NCBI GenBank assembly: GCA_963920575.1
Contig: OY986963.1
Coordinates: 5,060,896 to 5,124,895, forward strand
Length of the DNA stretch: 64,000 nucleotides
Origin: Narthecium ossifragum
Lineage: Eukaryota; Streptophyta; Magnoliopsida; Dioscoreales; Nartheciaceae
Direction of reading: 5' to 3'
Program-made: the position numbers and the translations under genes
Shown here: one piece after another, positions 32,925 through 42,145 of the stretch
Position numbering within the stretch: position 1 is the stretch's first letter
How the letters are laid out: every line of letters begins with the position of its first letter
The notes under the pieces: model-generated
The model's database searches: none
What the model was told of the DNA's origin: nothing
The model's input: only the letters and a program-made list of their open reading frames with translations

Positions 32925-35900
32925 TCTTTGTGATGAGTTGAGCCGAATGGCTAAAGTGTACAGACTCGAAATAACAAGTAGGCTACACTGGTTAACAGGT
33001 CCGGTCCACAACAATCCCGGTTCTACGACATGCTTGAGCTACACTATCGGCTCTCGCATTACTATCTCTGGAAATATAAAGAAAGAATATCGACTCGAAG
33101 AGAAGAGCATGCAACCAGATACTCTTCGCCAAGTATTCGAGATCAGGGGGCCATCCACCCAATCCATTCAAGATCCGGACGACTGGTAATGAGTCAGTCT
33201 CAATTACTAACCTTCTAAGCCCATGGATTTTAGCCCTTCTCAGCGCCTCCAGAATGGCTAACATCTCAGCTTCAAGGATCGATCCAGTGTCAACTGGACT
33301 AGCCCAAGCCCAGGCTTCGTACCGATCCTCCGCCAAGGCAACAACCCCTATGGCCGCAGTCTTTGACAATGGATCGACAGAGGCGTCAGTTTGGATCACA
33401 ACAACGCCGGTGCCGGTGGTATGAACAGCAGCCTCGGAAGATCCCTTGCTCGCTTGAGCTATGAACTCTTTCGCAAGCCTTGTGATCCTGCAAGCAAGTA
33501 CCTCAGCCGAATCTCCCTTCTCCCCGAAGACAATTGAGTTCCTATCCTTCCAAATGATCCACATACCATAAGCTAGAAAGGTCTTGGTCTTCTTGGATCC
33601 ACTCTCAAACAGAGCTCCGCAGTAGTCTTCAAAGTTCCAAGGAGGAAGCACCAGCTTCTCCTTGTTTGCAATCAAAGAAAAAACCTTGAAGATAAACTGA
33701 CATGCAAAGATGGCATGCTTGACAGTTTCAGGCTCTCCTCGACATCTCGGGCATTCGATATCTGAAGACAGGCGCAACCTCCACAGAGTCTCTCGAACTG
33801 GCAGCTTACCATGAACTGCTCGCCAGAGGAAGTGTCTAACCCTTGGGCCAGCCGGTGCCCTCCACACACCAGACCAAGCGTCGCCCAAGCCAGCTCTGCT
33901 TGGTCTCAAATCCTCCTGCCTCTGTACAAGATAAGCTGAAGCAGAACTTACCATCCCGGAGCCCGTGAATGGCCAGCGACTAACATCTCTGCTTCCGATC
34001 CTCTGCTTCAAGATGATATCAACAAGGAGCGGGTGAAAGTTGTTTGCCAGAACATCCAACTTCCAGCAACCATCAGAGGTCAAGCTCCCAACTTCAATAA
34101 CATCCAAACCGCCAAAGACATTGAACATGGTTGGCCATCTGGAGAGGGGGATATCAGTGAACCATGCATCGAATAAAACATTGAGCTTGCTACCAGCTCC
34201 TGGCACCCAGAGCAGCCTCATCCTCAGTGTATTCGCAGCAGAGCAGATATGTTTCCAGTGAGTTGAAACATTCCTGAGATTGCGGCAGGTTGGAAGAATT
34301 TCTCTCCATTGATACTTGGCCATGGAAATTTCTTTCCATACATTGGTTCCTGGCTGAAGCAATGATGCAACCCGATTGGCCTTAAGAGCAACCTGCCAAG
34401 AACAAAGATCTTTGACACCCAGGCCACCTCTTTCCTTCGGAGTACAAACATCCTTCCATGCTAAATTGCACAGCCCAGATTTGCGATTCTTCCACAAGAA
34501 ATCCCTACATATGCGATCGATCTTCCTTATGATTCCCAGGGGAACATGGGAAGTGGCCATTACGAACGTAGGGATAGCTTGTAGAACCGACTTCACCAGC
34601 ACCAATCTCCCCGGGTCTGAGATGGGTCGCCCTTGCCACGAGAGAACGCGGCTGATCATTTTGTCCAGGAGCGGTGCACAATCAGCAGCTATGAGCCTTC
34701 CGGGGCAGAGCGGCGCGCCCAGATACGTCCAGGTACCATCAGCCATAGCTAAGCCAAGTATGCGGCATAGGTTAAGCTTCCTATCATCAGGGACAGTTGG
34801 GGAGAAGCGCACAGTGGATTTTGAGGTGTTCATCTCTAACCCGGAGAGAAGCTTGAATCTGAGCAGAGCATCCTTCACTCGACGCGCCTCCAGACAGGAT
34901 GCCTTGGAGAATATCAGACAATCATCGGCATAGAAGAGATGGGAGAGGGAGAATGTTGAGTTCCTGAAAGTCAATCCGGTGAGGCCAGTCGAAGGGCTTT
35001 TAAGGATTCTGGAGAACACCTCCTGCACAATAAGAAAGAGTAAGGATGATAAAGGGTCTCCTTGCCTAATTCCGTAGCAAGATGCAAATCTCCCATGGAT
35101 TTTGCCATTGATGACAATGGCAAACATCGGACCAGTGACACAAGCCATCACCATTGCGATCCATCTAGGAGGGAAGCCCATAGCTTCTAACACCTTCTTC
35201 AGGAAGCACCATCTCACCCGATCATACGCTGCCCTTAGATCAACCTTCAAAACCATCAAACTGCTAGACTTTGGTGCGGTCTTCATAGAATGTAGGACTT
35301 CCTTAGCAGCATCGATGTTGTCGTGGATACATCTACCAGAGAGATAAGCTGATTGCTCCAAGCCAACTAGGCTGCTAAGAACCGGCTTCATTCTTCTGGC
35401 CAGAATGGTAGTGATGACCTTGTAGCCTGTATTGCAAAGGCTGATAGGTTGATAATCCTTCACCACCTGAGGGAATTTGCACTTGGGAATCAAAGTGATG
35501 AAGGTTTCATTCCAATTGGCGGGGAGGAGAGCAGTGTTGAAGAATCCTCTGATCAACTCAACGAAATCCTTCCCAACAATGTCCCAGTGAGAAAGGAAAA
35601 ACTCCACTGGGATACCATCAGGACCAGGACATTTGCTTTTCCCTATACTGCGGAGGGCCTCCATTATTTCTGATTCACTAACACCAGAATCTAGCAATTC
35701 CTGCGAGGCCAAATCAATAGTGGGGAGAGTTGGGAGTTCAGGATTAAAGCAGTTTGTGTCCTCAGTCCAGAGCTTCGAGAAATAGCTGACAAAAATCTTC
35801 CCTATGCTAGCTTGATCCCTGACCAATTCTCCATTGTCAGTCATAATCGAAGCTACCTTGGATTTATGCTTCCTGGATGAGACCATATTATGGAAGAAGG

Positions 35901-36053
35901 AAGACTTCTTGTCTCCAGCTTGTAGCCACATCTGCCTGACTCTCTGCGCTGCCCTAGCTTCCTGCTTGCAGAGCATAGCTTCTCTCTGTTTCTCTAGTAA
36001 TCGCAGTTGCAATTCAGGAAGCATAAATCCAAGGTAATTGTATAATATATTCT
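32925..36053 (-). mobile_element. LINE, 5'-truncated, with 16-bp target duplication
   Basis: TTTCTATATGATAGTT occurs at 32908-32923 and again at 36054-36069, bounding a minus-strand LINE to within one base. The element starts inside ORF2 between endonuclease and RT, so it is 5'-truncated, the usual result of target-primed reverse transcription. The 3' end reads CATTCGGCTCAACTCATCAC with hardly any A-tail. Just outside the right end, AATTGTATAATATATTCTGTTT is repeated with period 35. Confidence 0.85.
32992..36024 (-). CDS. LINE ORF2 C-terminal part: RT, zinc-binding region, RNase H
   Basis: 1010 codons are open without a stop. The frame enters just before the RT domain (GPDGIPVEFF, then HLFYADDCLIFSKA with the catalytic YADD at about residue 365), continues through the RT thumb, then a zf-RVT-like segment with CPRCRGEPETVKHAIFAC, and ends with an RNase H-like domain: IQTDASVD (about 876), EAEMLAILEAL and VIETDSLPVVRILNG, then DSNARADSVAQ. 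The N-terminal endonuclease is missing because of 5' truncation, so the first ATG is not the natural start. The uninterrupted frame suggests a recent insertion. The protein, if made, would lack nicking activity. Confidence 0.92.
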   Translation of the reverse strand: MLPELQLRLLEKQREAMLCKQEARAAQRVRQMWLQAGDKKSSFFHNMVSSRKHKSKVASIMTDNGELVRDQASIGKIFVSYFSKLWTEDTNCFNPELPTLPTIDLASQELLDSGVSESEIMEALRSIGKSKCPGPDGIPVEFFLSHWDIVGKDFVELIRGFFNTALLPANWNETFITLIPKCKFPQVVKDYQPISLCNTGYKVITTILARRMKPVLSSLVGLEQSAYLSGRCIHDNIDAAKEVLHSMKTAPKSSSLMVLKVDLRAAYDRVRWCFLKKVLEAMGFPPRWIAMVMACVTGPMFAIVINGKIHGRFASCYGIRQGDPLSSLLFLIVQEVFSRILKSPSTGLTGLTFRNSTFSLSHLFYADDCLIFSKASCLEARRVKDALLRFKLLSGLEMNTSKSTVRFSPTVPDDRKLNLCRILGLAMADGTWTYLGAPLCPGRLIAADCAPLLDKMISRVLSWQGRPISDPGRLVLVKSVLQAIPTFVMATSHVPLGIIRKIDRICRDFLWKNRKSGLCNLAWKDVCTPKERGGLGVKDLCSWQVALKANRVASLLQPGTNVWKEISMAKYQWREILPTCRNLRNVSTHWKHICSAANTLRMRLLWVPGAGSKLNVLFDAWFTDIPLSRWPTMFNVFGGLDVIEVGSLTSDGCWKLDVLANNFHPLLVDIILKQRIGSRDVSRWPFTGSGMVSSASAYLVQRQEDLRPSRAGLGDAWSGVWRAPAGPRVRHFLWRAVHGKLPVRETLWRLRLSSDIECPRCRGEPETVKHAIFACQFIFKVFSLIANKEKLVLPPWNFEDYCGALFESGSKKTKTFLAYGMWIIWKDRNSIVFGEKGDSAEVLACRITRLAKEFIAQASKGSSEAAVHTTGTGVVVIQTDASVDPLSKTAAIGVVALAEDRYEAWAWASPVDTGSILEAEMLAILEALRRAKIHGLRRLVIETDSLPVVRILNGLGGWPPDLEYLAKSIWLHALLFESIFFLYISRDSNARADSVAQACRRTGIVVDRTC

Positions 36054-36262
36054 GTTTCTATATGATAGTTAATTGTATAATATATTCTGTTTTTTATATA
36101 CTTTTTTATTATTAATTATCTTGATTATAAAATGTTATTATTGAGATGAAATCTTTGTTTTAGAGGCCTCTCACTGGAGTCCCTCTACTGTATTACTCCA
36201 TATTTGGAGTAAAAAGGACCGATGCTGGCTGCTGCCAGCAGCCAGCATTGGAGATGCTCTAA

Positions 36263-36812
36263 TAAGTGGCAAAGAGGCAACATCATGCAACAATGAGTGA
36301 TCAATGCTACTACGGCCGTGCAGTTACGCAGAAACAAGCACTAGGCACCTTTCGAGCATGACTAACCCCACCTGCCAAGAGCTACCAATCAAGAAACTCA
36401 CACACGGCTACAAATCTGCTCCTTCGCACAAATTAAACATGTACCCGGTCTGGGCTCCCAGGTTGCGCTGCATCAACTTAATCATGGCATAGCCCATGTT
36501 CCCACAGTGGGGAGTCCAGACGAAGTTTGTCAGAATATGCTGCTCTTTAACATATATTCTACCGTGGATCAGAAGAATGAGCACACGTACTGTATCTTGT
36601 GACACATGGATACCTCATACCTGGGCGGACTACTAAGGTTCAGGGGAAGATTTTTGACATCATATATCGAATTGGCAATAGATATTATCTCCATTAGGCA
36701 TTAACATGAGTCATCCAAGACATTACACACATGGATATTAAATTTAGCTGAAACAAATGGAACAACTTAACAAAATGAGCTTGTACATTTGCATCATAAT
36801 ATTATAGCAAAC
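36263..36812. other. intergenic with one exon-like frame
   Basis: Except for the minus-strand frame at 36408-36605, nothing is recognised here. Confidence 0.4.
36408..36605 (-). other. unrecognised exon-like fragment
   Basis: The frame includes ILTNFVWTPHCGNMGYAM and GAQTGYMFNLCEGADL before a stop. Composition is that of an ordinary folded protein and an AG acceptor precedes the central part. It looks like a last exon or a retrocopied fragment of a host gene that I cannot name. Confidence 0.35.
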
Positions 36813-36826
36813 ATGCTCGAACTCAC

Positions 36827-37495
36827 CTGAGGCTCTTGCGAGGACGGTTCTATGGTTAGTGAAGGAATGGACTATGCAGCATCGGGTTCGGGGACAGGAT
36901 GAGAGTAGAAGCTCGACTCACGCGCCAGGCTTCTCCATCATCCAGTCTGACGCCTCTGTTGATAGACGAAATCTCAACTCCGGTCTTGGGGTGGTGTGCT
37001 ACTCGGAGGATGGGCTGCCACTGTGGGCAAAGGCGGAGAGGTGTGATCATCGGGAAGTCATCCGGGCGGAGCTTGAAGCGTTTATGATGGGTTTAGTTGA
37101 GGCTCGTCGAAGGGGACTCCGGAAAGTTATCTTTGAGTTGGACTGTAAGGATCTTGTGGACCAACTCAATGGTAAGTCCCATTGGGCGGCACAGTTGAGA
37201 AGCCGTCTTCAAATTGCATGTTGGGAGGCCTCTCACTTAGAGGAGGTGTTGATATTATTTGTGCCGCGTGAGGATAACAGGGTCGCCGACGAGCTTGCGA
37301 GGCTTGGTAGAGGAAGCCAGGTTTGCTGGTCTTGAGAAGGCCGGGTGGGTACCTCTTCGAATTCAACTGAGTGATTTTGTAGTCCTTCTAGTGACCCCTG
37401 CTAGACTGGTCTCTGTTATAGGGAGGGGTGTTTTGGTTGTAATGTTTTAGTTTTCACCAGCCATTTGGCTAAACTTATCAAAAAAAAAAAAAAAA
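36827..37495 (+). mobile_element. 5'-truncated LINE end with 14-bp target duplication
   Basis: ATGCTCGAACTCAC at 36813-36826 is repeated at 37496-37509, directly after an A-tail. The interval carries the end of a LINE ORF2 and a short 3' UTR ending CCATTTGGCTAAACTTATC. Truncation removed everything before the RNase H region. Confidence 0.88.
36829..37335 (+). pseudogene. LINE RNase H-like domain, 5'-truncated
   Basis: The frame is open from the insertion border to a TGA at 37333-37335. Motifs IIQSDASVDRRNLNSGLGVV, RAELEAFMMGLVEA, VIFELDCKDLVDQLNG and VPREDNRVADELARLG mark the RNase H-like domain that ends plant LINE proteins. It has no start codon of its own, so it is a fragment although its frame is undamaged. 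Confidence 0.85.
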
Positions 37496-37509
37496 ATGCT
37501 CGAACTCAC

Positions 37510-38225
37510 ACATCACTCAACCAGCCTGAAACTAGCAGCTAGCTAGCGAGCGTTTGGATTGATCTCATACATACCAGTCTTTGTACCGGGCTGGTGCCGG
37601 TCAACACACATTTAATGAGGACCTCAGTTGGATGGCCAGGATCCGGACAACCGTCTCTAGCCATTATCCACTAGCTTTCAAGCTAGCAAGTAGCAAAGCG
37701 TCAGTGTGTTCCATTACTCTCGAATGGAGTTAATGCACTCTCGGATTACGTAGTGGCATCCATGAATGCATCTATATGTGCGCAGTTGTTCCATTAGGTG
37801 GCGGGTCAATACTCACTACCAAAACCTCTGCAGTATTCAACATTTATAGCACCGCTATGATCATCTCTGACTTGGAATACAACTCATTAACGTGACATAG
37901 ATTTAATGCTCTGCAGTCCCTCAAAAATAGCTCCCACATCCCTGCAACACGGCAAACTATTCACGAGTCCAATTAATATCTCATATATATATATCTAGGA
38001 ATGGGATATGTTTTCATAATTCACACTCGAATAATTAGCGTAAAAAAGGAAACAATGGCCAAAATAAAAAAGAAAGAAAGAAAAGAGAAAATGAATATTT
38101 CAAAGCTCCATAGTTTCTTTCAATTGATCCACGCTTAAAAGTTTCATTGGATGCTTTTGGTTCATAATAATTTCCGTCATGTACGTTGGTCTTCTCTAAT
38201 CTCCTATCCTCATCTTTTTGTTCAA
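37510..38225. other. 3' flank of the BODYGUARD-like gene, no other gene seen
   Basis: AT-rich intergenic DNA; a possible 3' UTR lies next to 38225. Nothing else recognised. Confidence 0.45.
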
Positions 38226-40314
38226 CTAGTGCCTTCGCGTAGCGTTCCATATCTCTTCCAGCTCTCTGGCGAAGGCCTTCTGCCTGCCCACGACGATGGT
38301 GATATGGTCCTTCTTTTCCACGACCTTGACGCGCGCCCGAGGAATCCTCGACCTGACTGCAAGGCTGCACTCCACCGGGAGGAGCTCGTCCTCGCTGCCG
38401 TGGATCACCGTCACGTCGCAGCTAAGCTGCTCCCTCACCGTGTCCAAGTAACCGTCCAGCTTCCCACCACTGCCGCAGATGATGTTGTGCAGCGTGTGCC
38501 AGGCGGCGTTGTGCGTGTGGCAGAAGAAGCCCTCCAGCAAGAAGGTCGGGAACCTGCAGTCCGCGTTTGTAAACACTTTTAATTAGTGGGTGTTTACCCT
38601 ATCAAGAATACAAGACAATTGCATGTATGATCGATGTAACTTAACAAACTACAGATCATAAGGCATTGAGAGAAAAAGACCACTTTGGCCGTGGCAATGG
38701 CAATTAAACCACATGTATAGAAATAGTGGCCCACCTCCCTGACGGCCGGGCTGGCCCTAGGGAACTCACAACAGTAGCTTGGCAAGATCTAGTGCTGTGT
38801 ACTTCGTGAGCTATTGGAGGGAGCAACATGATCAAATTACTTACCTCCACTAACGTACGTCCACTATATCCTATACTACAGTGGCCGGTCAGAAGACGCT
38901 AGTTCTCACGCAGGGTGAGGATGGCATTGTTTAGCAAACAGAGTTTAAACAGGGGATGTGATAAAATTGGGAGAGTGGCGAGAATACCGGTTAAGCGTGA
39001 GGAGCTTGAAGGCGTACTCCCAGATGCGATGATTCTTACAAATAAGGAGGCAGACGGTCCTGCTGATGTGCTCGTACCAACACGCGATGGATGCCCCGAA
39101 CGCGATCATCGGCCACACCCTCCTCGGCGCCACCTGCCGCAGCACGTACTGCGTCCCCTGCTCCCCCTTCGGCACCGGAAAATATGGCTGACCATTTTCC
39201 ACTCCACAACTCATTACATGATCACATCGCTAATCATATATGTCTGATAGATTATATTCAGCTAAGGAGCTTACCGGAGCGAGGAGGGTGAGGGACTTGA
39301 CGGCGGCGGGGTACTTGACGGCAAGGGCAATGGCGAGGATGGATCCGAGGGAATGTGCGACAATGTGGAACGACTTGACCCCGTAGGGAGCCAAAACCGA
39401 GCGCTCGATCATGTCGACGTGCTCCCGCAGCGTGTAGAGCGAGTCACCGGGCTTGGGGCTGCGGCCGAACCCCAGTAGGTCCACCGCGAAGAGCCGGTAC
39501 CGCTTCTTCGCCTCCTCGGAGAAGTTTGGGAACACCGTCTCCGTCCAGAACCGCGACGACGATATGAACCCGTGGATGAACAGCACGTCCTCCTCCGCCA
39601 CCCCATCTGCTCATCATCATCTCGATCATCATAGTACCATCTAGCTAGCTTGGTTCGAATCAATGTATAACAATGGTAATTATAGTTCTAGCTACCTCTT
39701 GGCCCTTCGGCGCGGACGAAGAGGGAGTCGCGAGAGCCGGCAGCGGAGCTCCAGCCGGTGCAGGTCTTGCAGACGCAGTCCGACCACCGTGGCACCGGAT
39801 TCGACTGCTGCCCGCGGAACTTCCCTTGGAGCATCTCGATGATGGTGGAGTTTATAGTAAAGGTAGTAGTAGTGTTGCCACTCGCCGCCGGCGACCGGGT
39901 TGTGCTCTTAGTCGCGCTAGCCACCGCTCGCTTGCCACAGCCGCGGTGACGCTCGCCCCTCAGCCTCTGCAGCTCTCGCACCGTCGACTGGGAGATCTCG
40001 GAGACGAGAGAAGGACGTGAGTACAGCGTGTCGGAGATGTCCTCCAGCTGAAGCTTCCTGGAACTCAAGCACACGACCTTGGACTGGCCGCTCTCGGACA
40101 CCAAGATCTGGCCGCTGCTCATCACCATGTCTTTCGCCGAGAAGGAGCAGTAGCACGGCCGCCACTGCGACTCCTTGACATAGTCCGCCACCTTGTAGAT
40201 TAGGCAAAGCAGCACGTCCAAGAGATCCAGCGCGGAGAAAACCACAAAGCTAACAACATCGTTGGCCAACCGGCCTGCAAAACCCAGCACCGATCTCATT
40301 CCCCAGACACCCAT
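38226..40314 (-). CDS. BODYGUARD-like alpha/beta hydrolase, four exons, complete
   Basis: Exons: 39696-40314, 39275-39606, 38988-39187, 38226-38553; GT-AG introns, phases join to 492 codons. The N-terminus has a membrane or signal-anchor segment (about residues 17-46), then ISDTLYSRPSLVSEISQSTV and PRWSDCVCKTC, both typical of the BODYGUARD group. The hydrolase part shows VLFIHGF, AVDLLGFGRSPKPGDSLYTL, nucleophile S292 in VAHSLGS, D439 in GSEDELLPVE and H467 in KKDHITIVVGRQ. In Arabidopsis, BODYGUARD acts in the epidermal cell wall and is needed for normal cutin deposition; the same role is inferred. Length is close to that of the known protein. Which paralogue it is cannot be told. Confidence 0.93.
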
Positions 40315-40847
40315 CAGCTCGATCGTCGATCAACGCACGCCAACAAGCCCAAGGATCACTGCTAGCTGTTAATGATAACAAGGAGAGGGAGTTGAACGAT
40401 AGTTGTGTACCCAGCTACCACTCCCTCTCCTCAAAGACCTTTCTGGGATCTTAGGTGGAGCTGGCGACCTCCATAAAGAGCCTCAGATGAGGAAGTGGTG
40501 AGGTGATCACTTGCTTGGGTGGTGTTCTTTAATCTCTCTCTCGGTGGATGGCTACCTAGCTAGGAATGGGTCTTAGGATGAGTGACCCACCGCACAACCT
40601 ACTGGAGATCTCCGAATAAGGATTAAAATGGTCTTTGGGAGGGGTTTGAGGTGGAGGTTTCATAGTTTGGAGAGGCTGTAGAAAAATAGTTGAGGGAAAG
40701 GAGAATTGATTGTTTCATTAAAATCCTTTGGTTGGACAAGGAAAAGAGGTAGGTGGTTGTTCAACCCCCAAGGCCAACAATTCTCTTCTGCGGACCTAAA
40801 GCTAATGGTTATATATACATGTATATATATAAGGTAATTTTCTACAT
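40315..40847 (-). promoter_or_regulatory. upstream region of the BODYGUARD-like gene
   Basis: No convincing TATA box is seen in the first 150 bp. A CCACTCCCTCTCC stretch and GA/CT-rich tracts occur (40370-40440). The 1.3-kb foldback begins about 530 bp upstream of the ATG and could affect this promoter. Confidence 0.3.
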
Positions 40848-42145
40848 CAAACTGGTTTGATAACTTTCTACATTAAACTCGAATCCTGACCATCCGATCC
40901 CATCGGAAGATCAGGATCAAATTCAGGGTTATTAGGTATTAGCTGTGATCTCCTTCCTCCCCCGAGCTTCTTCGCTATTGCCTCGACAACGACGCTCCAG
41001 CGGTCCCACCACCCCAATCGCCGCTTCTTCGCCGACCAACGTCGCCCCCGGCATCCCTCCTCCTCTCCTCCGGAGCGCCGGTCTCGCTACCCCAGTCGTC
41101 GCTTCTCCGTCGACCAACGTCGTCCCCAGCATCCCTCCTCCTCTCCTCCAGAGCGCCGGTCCCGTGACCAGCTTCTCCGCCGAACCCACCGCCCGCTCAC
41201 CACCCAACTCTCCCCATCCTCCCGTGCCCTAGAGATCGCCTCGCCGTTGCGCCCCGTCCTCCCGTGCCCTAGAGATCACCGCCAGCTCACCACCACCACC
41301 TCGCCACGTCCACCCTCGACCTCTTCCCAAACTCGAAGCCTGTCCTCCCGTGCCCTAGACATTGCCCCCAGGCCCCAACTCACCACCGCCGCCTCGGCCC
41401 GTCCTCGCCCTGTCCACCCTCGACCTCTTCCCAAACTCGGAGCTTCTTCCCCGTCCTCCCTCGACCCGTCAGCCCTTGAGCTCGATCTTCTTCCCAAACT
41501 CGGAGCTTCTTCCAAGATTCTTGTTCAGTTTGGGAAGAAGATCGAGCTCAAGGGCTGACGAGTCGACGGAGGACGGGGTAGAAGCTCCGAGTTTGGGGAG
41601 AGGTCGAGGGTGGACGTGGCGAGGTCGGGCTGAGACGGCGGTGGCGAGCTGGGGCATGGGGGTGATGTCTAGGGCACGGGAGGACGGGGCGAGGAGGTGG
41701 TGGCGAGCTGGCGGTGATCTCTAGGGCACGGGAGGACGGGGTGCGGCGGCGAGGCAATCTCTAGGGCACAGGAGGACGGGGAGAGTTGGGTTGCAAGCGG
41801 CCGGTGGGTTCGATGGAGAAGCTGGTCGCGGGACCGGTGCTCTGGAAGAGAGGAGGAGGGATGTCGGGGGCGACGTTGGTCGGCGGAGAAGCGGAGACTG
41901 AGGTAGCGGGACTGGCGCTCCGGAGGAGAGGAGGAGGGATGCCGGGGGCGACGTTGGTCGACGGAGAAGCGGCGACTGGGGTAGCAGGACCGCTGGAGCG
42001 TCGTTGTCGAGGCGATGGCAAAGAAGCTCGGGGGAGGAAGGAGATCACAGCTAATACCTAATAACCCCAAATTTGATCCTGATCGTCCGATGGGATCGGA
42101 CGGTGAGGATTCAAGTTTGATGTAGAAAGTTATCAAACCATTTTG
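40848..42145. mobile_element. 1.3-kb foldback element (near-palindrome)
   Basis: The left arm (40848 to about 41504) is an imperfect reverse complement of the right arm (about 41527-42145), with a spacer of about 22 bp. Outer parts pair as GGTTTGATAACTTTCTACAT, CCGATCCCATCGGA and GGTATTAGCTGTGATCTCC; inner parts pair as GCTCGATCTTCTTCCCAAAC with its complement. Arms are GC-rich in the middle. ATATATACATGT occurs on both sides (40811-40822, 42146-42157) and may be the target duplication, although AT-rich sequence can repeat by chance. Proline-rich frames on both strands follow from the GC-rich palindrome and are not called as genes. Confidence 0.8.

Larger units (their letters stand above)
32390..36259. 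mobile_element. PIF/Harbinger-like element, interrupted by a LINE
   Basis: Left end GAGCATCTCCAACCGGTCTC and right end TTGGAGATGCTC (36248-36259) are inverted repeats of the type seen in plant Harbinger MITEs. Flanking triplets TGA and TAA approximate the usual 3-bp duplication. Removing the LINE at 32925-36053 leaves about 0.75 kb. The left part contains a frame with EIILKNLDNISDTSEREYFQ, reminiscent of the C-terminal part of Harbinger ORF1 (Myb-like) proteins; this is a weak resemblance. Confidence 0.6.

Noticed and set aside
40932..42136. Overlapping proline-rich frames on both strands
   Set aside because: A GC-rich palindrome gives mirrored frames; composition is low complexity and no start, intron or domain signals support a gene.
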